DNA of 5,518 bases, from NCBI GenBank assembly GCA_031177845.1, contig JAPSGG010000136.1, positions 1-5,518 of the forward strand, in the 5' to 3' direction. The notes under the pieces are model-generated. The model saw only the letters and a program-made list of their open reading frames with translations, was not told the origin of the DNA and did no database searches. Position numbers and translations under genes: made by a program. Of this stretch, positions 1-5,518 are shown piece after piece (the stretch's first letter is position 1; every line of letters starts with the position of its first letter). This DNA is from Chromatiales bacterium (GTDB lineage Bacteria > Pseudomonadota > Gammaproteobacteria > JACCYU01).

Positions 1-2621
1 AGATGCGCGCGCGCACCTTCGCCATGCGCGTCTGGCTCAAGCCAGACCGCATGACGGCGATGGGCATTACCGCCAGCGACGTGTATGCGGCATTGCGCGC
101 CAACAACGTGCTCTCGGCGGTAGGCTCCACCAAGGGTTCCATGGTGGCAGTGGACCTGACCGCGCGCACTGATTTGCAAACACCCGAGGAGTTCCGGAAC
201 CTGGTAGTCCGCTCGGAAAATGGAGCAATCGTGCGCCTGGCCGATATCGCCCAGGTCGAGCTCGGCTCCGAAACCTATCAGACCAGCGTCAGCTTTAACG
301 GCGAATCCGCGACCTTTATGGGGATTGAGGTGGCGCCGGATGCGAATTCTCTGGATGTGATCGAGCGCGTGCGGCAAGTATGGGATCACGAGATCATCCC
401 GCAGTTGCCGGAGGGGTTATCGGCCTCCATTCCCTACGACAGCACGCGCTATATCCAGGACGCCATCGACGAGGTGGTGAAGACGCTGGCTGAGGCCGTG
501 CTCATCGTGGTGGTGGTGATCTTTCTGTTTCTCGGCTCCGTGCGCAGCGTGATCATCCCGGCGGTGACGGTGCCGCTTTCATTGGTTGGCGCGCTTTTCC
601 TAATGCTCTTGATGGGCTTTACCATCAATCTCCTGACACTGCTGGCGATGGTGCTGGCCATCGGCATCGTGGTGGACGATGCGATCATCGTGTTAGAGAA
701 CATCCACCGCCACATTGAGGAGGGCATGAAGCCGATGGACGCTGCCCTCAAGGGCGCGCGCGAGCTGGCTTGGCCGGTGGTGGCGATGACCACCACGCTG
801 GTCGCAGTCTACTTACCCATCGGATTCATCGGCGGCCTGACCGGCACGCTGTTCGTGGAATTTGCATTCACGCTGGCCGGCGCGGTGCTGCTGTCCGGTG
901 TCATCGCGCTCACGCTCTCGCCGATGATGTGTGCCAAGCTCCTGAAGGGCCATGAGCCGAACCAGAAGCTTACGCGCAGCGACAGGCTGGCGGCATGGCT
1001 GGACCGGCAATTCGAAAAACTCCGGCACTCTTATCAGCGCAGCCTGCATCGAACCATGGGTGATCGCTGGGGCATTCTGGTCTTCGGCGCCATCGTGCTC
1101 GTCTCCTGTTATTTTCTATTCATGTCCACGCCATCGGAACTGGCCCCCGAGGAGGATCAGGGCTTCATTATCACTTTCTCCGAGAGTGACCCTTACACGA
1201 CCATTGAGTATGTGGAGCGCTACACCAAGGAATTGAGCGCAATTGCTGAGGACCTGCCGGAGAACGAGAACTTCTTCTTGCTAAACGGCGTGGGTGCCGG
1301 TGGTTCGGCGGTGGCCACCAACACGGCGATCGCCGGCTTCGTGCTCAAGCCATGGACGCAGCGCAGTCGCTCCAGCCAACAGGTGCTCAACGAGGTGGTC
1401 AACCCGCGCATCAGTCACATCGCAGGATTGCAGGTCGCCGCCTTCATCCCGCCGGCCCTGCCCACGGGCGGCGGCGCCGGCTTTCCGGTGGAGTTCGTCA
1501 TCGGCAGCACGGCGCCGGTGGAAAGTCTCAACGAGGTGGCCGGTCAGATAATGAAGGTCGCGCAGGAAAGCCGGAAGTTTATCTTTTTAAACAGCGATCT
1601 CAAGATCAACAAGCCGCGTACGGAGGTGGTGATCGATCGCGATAAGGCGGCGCTGCTGGGCATCGACATGCAAACACTGGGTGCGGATCTCGCGGCCATG
1701 CTCTCCGGCGCCTACGCCAACCGCTTTTCGCTGGAGAACCGCTCCTACGAGGTGATCCCCCAAGTGCAGCGCACGGACCGTCTCAATGCCAGTCAGCTCA
1801 AGCAGTACTATACCCGCACTGGTACGGGCGAGCTGGTGCCGCTCTCCACGCTGGTTTCACTCACCGAGTCCGTGCAGCCGCAGCAGCTCAAGCGCTTTCA
1901 GCAGCTCAATAGCGTCACCATCTCCGGCTTACCGAGGCCTGGCGTGTCGCTGGGCGAGGGCTTGGGCGTGCTGGAAAAGGCTGCAGCGGACAGCCTGCCG
2001 ACGGGCTATTCGGTGGATTACGCGGGGCAGGCGCGCCAGTTCAAGACCGAGGGCGCGGCGCTGCTGCGGACCTTCTTCTTTGCGCTGATCGTGATCTATT
2101 TGGTGCTCTCGGCGCAGTTCGAGTCGTTCCGTGATCCCATCATCATGCTCGTGACCGTGCCCATGTCCATCAGCGGCGCGCTGTTGGCGCTCAACGTGGT
2201 CGGCATCCTGAATGGTATGCAGATCACCCACTTTCCGGGCGTGAGCCTGAACATCTATACCCAAGTGGGGCTAGTGACGCTGATCGGCGTGATCTCCAAG
2301 CACGGGATTCTGATCGTGGAATTCGCCAATAGGCTGCAACAGCAGGGCAGGAGCAAGCAGCAGGCGATCGAGGAAGCTGCAAGCATTCGCCTGCGGCCGG
2401 TGTTGATGACCACCGCCTCGCTGGTACTCGCGATGGTGCCGCTGTTGATCGCGACAGGCCCCGGCGCCGCCTCGCGTTTCTCGATGGGTTTCGTCATCGC
2501 CAGCGGCATGACCATTGGCACCTTGTTCACGCTCTACGTCGTGCCGGCTATGTATCTGATCCTGGGCCGGGATTACACCGCAACACGCATGGCAACCGCG
2601 CCTCAGCCTCAGGTTACCTGA
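1..2621 (+). CDS. RND (HAE1-type) efflux transporter permease, 5'-truncated by the window edge
   Basis: This is the inner-membrane proton-driven pump subunit of a tripartite efflux system of the AcrB/MexB class, which normally works with a periplasmic adaptor and an outer-membrane channel. The frame is open at the left edge, so the first ATG (position 3) is internal. Numbering from it gives 872 residues against about 1,030-1,050 for the family, so roughly 180 N-terminal residues are missing. Visible parts are the rest of the N-terminal porter/docking region (1-150), TM2-TM6 (about 157-306), a cytoplasmic linker, TM7 (about 355-374), the C-terminal porter domain (376-685) and TM8-TM12 (about 688-853). 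The proton-relay residues are intact: D225/D226 in GIVVDDAIIVLEN (AcrB D407/D408), K766 in SKHGILIVEF (AcrB K940), and R796 and T803 in RLRPVLMT (AcrB R971/T978). The loop before TM10 (about 732-752) is longer than in AcrB. The gene ends at TGA 2619-2621. The substrate cannot be told, and adaptor genes, if present, lie outside the window. Confidence 0.96.
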   Translation, partial: MRARTFAMRVWLKPDRMTAMGITASDVYAALRANNVLSAVGSTKGSMVAVDLTARTDLQTPEEFRNLVVRSENGAIVRLADIAQVELGSETYQTSVSFNGESATFMGIEVAPDANSLDVIERVRQVWDHEIIPQLPEGLSASIPYDSTRYIQDAIDEVVKTLAEAVLIVVVVIFLFLGSVRSVIIPAVTVPLSLVGALFLMLLMGFTINLLTLLAMVLAIGIVVDDAIIVLENIHRHIEEGMKPMDAALKGARELAWPVVAMTTTLVAVYLPIGFIGGLTGTLFVEFAFTLAGAVLLSGVIALTLSPMMCAKLLKGHEPNQKLTRSDRLAAWLDRQFEKLRHSYQRSLHRTMGDRWGILVFGAIVLVSCYFLFMSTPSELAPEEDQGFIITFSESDPYTTIEYVERYTKELSAIAEDLPENENFFLLNGVGAGGSAVATNTAIAGFVLKPWTQRSRSSQQVLNEVVNPRISHIAGLQVAAFIPPALPTGGGAGFPVEFVIGSTAPVESLNEVAGQIMKVAQESRKFIFLNSDLKINKPRTEVVIDRDKAALLGIDMQTLGADLAAMLSGAYANRFSLENRSYEVIPQVQRTDRLNASQLKQYYTRTGTGELVPLSTLVSLTESVQPQQLKRFQQLNSVTISGLPRPGVSLGEGLGVLEKAAADSLPTGYSVDYAGQARQFKTEGAALLRTFFFALIVIYLVLSAQFESFRDPIIMLVTVPMSISGALLALNVVGILNGMQITHFPGVSLNIYTQVGLVTLIGVISKHGILIVEFANRLQQQGRSKQQAIEEAASIRLRPVLMTTASLVLAMVPLLIATGPGAASRFSMGFVIASGMTIGTLFTLYVVPAMYLILGRDYTATRMATAPQPQVT

Positions 2622-2661
2622 TCTCCTCTGCCGAGATCGAAGGAGCGATTTCCGGGTCGCG

Positions 2662-2714
2662 CCCTCACCTCTGGGAAGAGGATGCATGGGTTCCGTTCTC
2701 ATGAAAGGTGAGGG
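2662..2714. repeat. Inverted repeat with a nested hairpin, downstream of the RND gene
   Basis: CCCTCACCT (2662-2670) is repeated as a perfect reverse complement, AGGTGAGGG (2706-2714), around a 35-base interior. A second hairpin, CCTCT-GGGA-AGAGG (2668-2681), overlaps the left arm, so the two stems compete. The composition (CCCTCACC with GGGAAGAGG) resembles the small dispersed intergenic palindromes common in proteobacterial genomes, but copy number cannot be judged from one window. There is no T-run after either stem, so it is not a convincing intrinsic terminator, although it may act as a 3' end for the pump transcript. The right arm runs into the first codons of the broken FG-GAP reading frame, so the repeat marks one edge of that relic. 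Confidence 0.6.
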
Positions 2715-3456
2715 GTTCAGCGGTATTTGACTACGACGGCGACGGCCGTCAGGACTTGGCTATTCTGCTAACGACATGCGTGCCGAATATTGGTGTTTTG
2801 TGTCCATCGGTCGGCGTGACGGTGCTACAGTCGACTGGCGCCGGATTTGCACGGATCACGACCAACATCAAGTACAATACCACTTACTCCTTCAGAGGCA
2901 TCAGAGCCGGCGACATCAATGGTGACGGGCTCACTGATCTGATAATCGGTGAGGGCAACGCCTTGGTGGTTTACTTCAATACCGGCGGATCGGACTTCAC
3001 ACGCAAACAAATCGCTGCCGACGACGTATGAGCCGATGGCCGCGTCTTCGATTATGAGGGCGACGGCCATGCCGACTCGATGCGGTTGGTCGACAGCAGT
3101 TCCTGGCAATTGCTTAGGTCGGCCGGTACCGACTTCACGCGCATGGACACCCGTATCACTCGGCACCATCTGTATCTGGCTGATGTCAATGGCGACGGAT
3201 TGCAGAATGCGGTGGCCGACGCTGCTGGCGAGTGGGCCATTCGGTTGACCGACGCGGACGCTTTGGCGGTTTGCACACGACGTCTCACCCTGCCACGAAT
3301 TGGCAATATGCACAGATCATCAATTTCAACTCGGATAGCTGCCAGGACTTATTCGTGCCTTTTTCCGATGCCGGCTATGACAACGGATCGGGGCAGACCT
3401 TGATAGCAGCAGGAGGCGGATCAAGCCACGTCCAGATTGATAATCTGATTATCTAG
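2708..3456 (+). pseudogene. FG-GAP/VCBS repeat region of a broken Rhs-type or Tc-toxin-like surface protein
   Basis: Three consecutive reading segments carry repeated calcium-loop motifs of the FG-GAP/VCBS (integrin-like beta-propeller) kind. They are FDYDGDGRQDL (about 2726-2758), GDINGDGLTDL (about 2909-2941), FDYEGDGHAD (3047-3076), ADVNGDGLQNAV (about 3179-3214) and the degenerate NFNSDSCQDLFVP (about 3322-3360). The first frame runs from about 2708 to a TGA at 3029-3031, and homology continues in the same frame straight after the stop. Between about 3245 and 3290 the readable frame shifts by one base, consistent with a single-base loss, and it then ends at TAG 3454-3456. There is no signal peptide or credible start: the only initiator, GTG 2708, lies inside the inverted repeat, so the 5' end is probably missing. 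Such propellers precede YD repeats in SpvB/TcB-like and Rhs-type proteins, which fits the YD fragment just downstream. The gene is very unlikely to make a working protein. Confidence 0.8.
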
Positions 3457-3625
3457 GCTGTGCGTAGCGAACGCTAATGCCTGACAAATATCTTCAGGCT
3501 CTAGCTCAGGATACTCGTGGCACAGATCATCTCAGTTTAGATACACGGCGAGGGCGTCTATGACTTGGCGGACGGTCAGGCCCATGACACGAATGCAAGG
3601 TTGTCCTGACATGATGGTATGATCC
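3457..3625. other. Decayed spacer within the Rhs-type relic, no gene
   Basis: All three forward frames contain stops and no recognisable motif. Short open stretches, such as the one at 3547-3606 reading GEGVYDLADGQAHDTNARLS, have protein-like composition and could be scraps of the same ancestral gene, but none can be assigned. Intact proteins of this type usually have several hundred residues between the propeller repeats and the YD block. The short distance here therefore suggests an internal deletion as well as point decay. No promoter, terminator or RNA gene stands out. Confidence 0.5.
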
Positions 3626-3907
3626 GTGGTAATTCGGTCGAGCTTCGTCATCGGACGCCCTCATACGAATGTAACGAAAGCATATCTTTCTCGTGGTCTG
3701 AACATCAATTATTGTTTGGCTGGTAGATCCGACACCGTCTACTGGCAGGCCGATGCGACCAATTCCACCGGCCAAGTCATCCAGGAGACCTTCGGCAATG
3801 GCTTGACCACCAGCCGCAGTTACCAAGCCGGCTCTGGGCGCCTCGACACGATTATTACCAGGGTGCGCGGTAGCGTGTAGCACTTGGATTACCAGATTGT
3901 CGCCTAG
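3626..3907 (+). pseudogene. YD-repeat (Rhs) fragment of the same broken gene
   Basis: An 84-residue frame (3626-3880) contains the string SDTVYWQADATNSTGQ followed by QETFGNGLTTSRSY and a GSGRLDTI segment. This is the classic layout of an Rhs/YD-repeat block: YW-x-A, then GQV-QETFGNGL, then Y-x-x-x-GRL. The frame stops at TAG 3878-3880. The very next codons in the same frame read HLDYQ, which is how the following YD repeat normally begins after a glutamine, so the amber codon most simply represents CAG changed to TAG. A second in-frame TAG follows at 3905-3907 and similarity then fades. The ATG at 3626 has no ribosome binding site of note and the first ~25 codons are not recognisably Rhs-like. 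It is best read as the 3' part of the ancestral gene that also supplied the FG-GAP region. The toxin or C-terminal tip of such a protein is not present. Confidence 0.8.
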
Positions 3908-3983
3908 GTGGTGTATATGGATTACGCCTTTTACAGTCCGTAGGCCCGAACTAGAGTCGTGCATCGGGGCAAGAAGCCGCAGT

Positions 3984-4364
3984 CTACCGGCTGTCGCCGC
4001 GGCTCAGCCGTGCATGCAGCTTTTGGTAGTACGTTTCCTGCACCCGCAGGTCAACCTTTTCGCGGCGGGCGAGGTTGAGCTGCATCGTGAGATAGCTCAG
4101 CCGCTGTGCGGCCTTCGTGCGCTCGGCCATGTCCTGAGTGCCAGCAATGAGGTCCTCTATTCGAGAAATCTCCCGTCGCAGCTCGACCTCAGGCGGTACG
4201 AAACCAGCGTTCTTCAACAGACGATAAGCAGCGCGCAATTCCGGCGGGACGTGGCGGTCATCGTCCAATTGCAGCGGCTTGCCGCTGCCTTCCAGGTCGT
4301 CGAACTCGCCGCGCTCCATGGCCTCCATGATGCGCCGCTCGGCGATTTGATCGAATAGAAACAT
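3984..4364 (-). CDS. DUF1992 / DnaJ-homologue subfamily C member 28 conserved-domain protein
   Basis: This is a small soluble protein of 126 residues, typical of bacterial members of the family. The diagnostic N-terminal signature is complete: FDQIAERRIMEAMERGEFDD (4-23), then LEGSGKPLQLDDD (24-36), PELRAAYRLLKNAGFVPPEVE (41-61 region) and a charged helical C-terminal half (61-120) likely to form a coiled coil. No J domain with an HPD motif is present, so despite its database name it should not be called a DnaJ co-chaperone. The molecular role of the family is not established, to my knowledge. The start ATG (complement of 4362-4364) begins right at the conserved domain, and only a weak GAGAG lies about 12 bases upstream. 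The stop is TAG (complement of 3984-3986). The gene is divergent from parC and convergent with the Rhs-type relic, and it appears intact. Confidence 0.93.
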   Translation of the reverse strand: MFLFDQIAERRIMEAMERGEFDDLEGSGKPLQLDDDRHVPPELRAAYRLLKNAGFVPPEVELRREISRIEDLIAGTQDMAERTKAAQRLSYLTMQLNLARREKVDLRVQETYYQKLHARLSRGDSR

Positions 4365-4460
4365 GTCTTGAAATCGCTCTCAATCGTCATCATGTACCTT
4401 ATCGGCCTGTTTGAACACAGGCAATCGCTGCGGTTCGGGAAGACGGCTAACGGATCATAG
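4365..4460. promoter_or_regulatory. Divergent intergenic region between the DUF1992 gene and parC
   Basis: These 96 bases must hold the start signals for the two divergent genes, unless either is read from further away. A possible -35 (TTGAAA, 4368-4373) faces parC, but no good -10 follows at 16-18 bases. On the minus strand, TTGCCT followed 17 bases later by TAAGGT is an equally weak match facing the DUF1992 gene. Neither promoter can be called with confidence. The region contains one perfect dyad, listed separately. Confidence 0.4.
4405..4422. repeat. Perfect 6-bp dyad in the divergent intergenic region
   Basis: GCCTGT (4405-4410) and ACAGGC (4417-4422) are exact reverse complements separated by TTGAAC. 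The position, midway between two divergent genes, would suit an operator. It resembles the gammaproteobacterial LexA box in having CTGT and ACAG half-sites, but the gap is six bases rather than the eight of that consensus. No regulator is assigned. Confidence 0.4.
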
Positions 4461-5518
4461 ATGAGCACCAATTACAAATTCGACTACGAGGGCAGCGAAC
4501 GACTGCCGCTCAAAGCATTCACTGAGAAGGCGTACCTGGATTACTCCATGTATGTCATTCTGGACCGCGCGCTGCCGACTATCGGTGACGGCCTCAAGCC
4601 CGTGCAGCGGCGCATCGTCTATGCGATGTCGGAACTGGGGCTTTCGGCCACCGCTAAGCCCAAGAAGTCGGCGCGCACCGTGGGCGACGTGATCGGCAAA
4701 TTCCATCCGCACGGCGACGCCGCCTGCTACGAAGCAATGGTGCTGATGGCTCAGCCGTTTGCTTACCGCTACCCCCTCGTTGATGGGCATGGCAACTGGG
4801 GTTCACCGGATGACCCCAAGTCCTTCGCCGCCATGCGCTATACCGAGTCGCGGCTGACGCCGTACGCCAGATGCCTGTTGCAAGAACTGGAGCAGGGCAC
4901 TGTCGACTGGATTCCCAACTTCGACGGTTCGCTGGAGGAGCCTTCGGTGTTGCCGGCGCGCCTGCCAAACGTATTGCTGAACGGTGCGAGCGGCATCGCG
5001 GTGGGCATGTCCACTGACATCCCGCCACATAATCTGAAAGAGGTCGTCTCGGCCTGCGTGCGCCTGTTGGAATCGCCCAAGGCCACGGTCGAAGAGCTGT
5101 GCGAGCATATTAAGGGGCCGGACTATCCCACTGAGGCGGAGATTATCACCGGCCGCGAGGAAATCCTGCAGATCTACCGCACCGGTACCGGCGCCGTGCG
5201 CATGCGCGCGCGATACACGACGGATGACGGCGACATTGTCATCACCGCGCTCCCCTATCAGGTCTCCGGCGCTCGGGTGCTGGAGCAGATCGCAAGCCAA
5301 ATGCAGGCGAAGAAGCTGCCGATGGTCGAGGACCTACGCGATGAGTCCGACCATGAGCACCCCACGCGGCTGGTGATCGTGCCGCGCAGCAACCGCGTAG
5401 ACGTGGAAGAACTCATGTCGCATCTGTTCGCGACGACCGAACTGGAGCGCACGTATCGCGTTAACCTCAACGTGATCGGACTGAATGGCCGGCCGCAGGT
5501 CAAGGACCTGCGTGCGCT
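4461..5518 (+). CDS. parC: DNA topoisomerase IV subunit A (ParC), N-terminal 352 residues, open at the right edge
   Basis: ParC is the DNA-cleaving subunit of topoisomerase IV, a ParC2ParE2 type II topoisomerase that decatenates daughter chromosomes. The start at ATG 4461 is fixed by an in-frame TAG immediately before it (4458-4460). The ribosome binding site is weak (CGGA, 4451-4454). The product opens with the family core [24 protein letters not shown], here residues 16-39. The cleavage site is RYTESRL, with R126 and catalytic Y127 equivalent to E. coli R119/Y120. The DNA-intercalating isoleucine lies in [18 protein letters not shown] (I179). ALPYQVSG and the start of the tower domain follow. 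Numbering is offset by +7 from E. coli throughout this region. Phrases such as [12 protein letters not shown] and [11 protein letters not shown] favour ParC over GyrA. The quinolone-determining region reads [12 protein letters not shown], with A87 in place of the usual serine. The remaining ~400 residues, including the C-terminal blades, lie off the edge. parE is not visible. Confidence 0.97.
   Translation, partial: MSTNYKFDYEGSERLPLKAFTEKAYLDYSMYVILDRALPTIGDGLKPVQRRIVYAMSELGLSATAKPKKSARTVGDVIGKFHPHGDAACYEAMVLMAQPFAYRYPLVDGHGNWGSPDDPKSFAAMRYTESRLTPYARCLLQELEQGTVDWIPNFDGSLEEPSVLPARLPNVLLNGASGIAVGMSTDIPPHNLKEVVSACVRLLESPKATVEELCEHIKGPDYPTEAEIITGREEILQIYRTGTGAVRMRARYTTDDGDIVITALPYQVSGARVLEQIASQMQAKKLPMVEDLRDESDHEHPTRLVIVPRSNRVDVEELMSHLFATTELERTYRVNLNVIGLNGRPQVKDLRA

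Noticed and set aside
3029..3031. TGA within a continuing reading frame, as for selenocysteine.
   Set aside because: FG-GAP propellers have no selenocysteine precedent that I know of, no SECIS-like stem was evident just downstream, and the gene is broken elsewhere.
2825..3313. 162-codon open frame on the minus strand.
   Set aside because: It is antisense to the FG-GAP repeats, whose regular motifs on the plus strand account for the sequence.
3496..3512. The string CTCTAGCTCAGG resembles a tRNA D-arm.
   Set aside because: No matching acceptor stem, anticodon arm or GGTTCGAATCC-like T-arm follows at the right spacing.
3878..3907. In-frame amber codons at glutamine-like positions could mean TAG reassigned to Gln, or suppression.
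   Set aside because: The same relic also carries a TGA, a frame change and an unreadable spacer, and the intact neighbouring DUF1992 gene uses TAG as its normal stop. Pseudogene decay is simpler.
3527..3964. 145-codon open frame on the minus strand.
   Set aside because: It is the antisense shadow of the YD-repeat fragment and spans the decayed spacer; its sequence has no recognisable domain.
3988..4010. Stem CGGCTG/CAGCCG at the 3' end of the DUF1992 gene as an intrinsic terminator.
   Set aside because: It lies within the last codons and no T-run follows the stop on the minus strand.
3897..4358. 153-codon open frame on the plus strand opposite the DUF1992 gene.
   Set aside because: The minus-strand frame has the full DUF1992 signature; the plus frame is its GC-driven shadow.
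4407..4420. CTGT-N6-ACAG as a LexA (SOS) box upstream of parC.
   Set aside because: The gammaproteobacterial LexA consensus needs CTGT-N8-ACAG; the spacer here is two bases short.

Overview
The window reads as a chromosomal segment of a GC-rich proteobacterium, most likely a gammaproteobacterium. The topoisomerase IV A subunit matches the Escherichia coli ParC pattern closely around the active site, and the other genes also have proteobacterial relatives. Genus and species cannot be read from the sequence. Both ends cut through genes: an RND pump on the left and parC on the right.

Layout. Positions 1-2621 (+) hold the last ~872 residues of an RND multidrug-type efflux permease; its N-terminal ~180 residues lie off the left edge. 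Positions 2622-2716 are a short intergenic stretch with a 9-bp perfect inverted repeat enclosing a second small hairpin. Positions 2708-3907 (+) hold the wreck of a large surface or secreted protein of the FG-GAP/VCBS plus Rhs (YD-repeat) type. Five calcium-loop-like motifs are spread over two frames, followed by a decayed spacer and then a recognisable YD-repeat block broken by amber stops. Positions 3984-4364 (-) hold an intact gene for a small DUF1992 (DnaJ-homologue subfamily C member 28 conserved domain) protein. A 96-bp divergent intergenic region with a perfect 6-bp dyad leads to parC at 4461 (+), which is open at the right edge after 352 residues.

The genes do not form one pathway. 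The pump, the DUF1992 protein and topoisomerase IV look like ordinary chromosomal genes. The Rhs-type remnant sits between them like a degraded accessory insertion. It appears truncated at its 5' end directly beside the inverted repeat, internally deleted, frameshifted and interrupted by stops. No intact undescribed system was found. The points most worth a second look are the Rhs/FG-GAP relic with its junction at the inverted repeat, and an alanine in ParC at the position of the quinolone-contacting serine.
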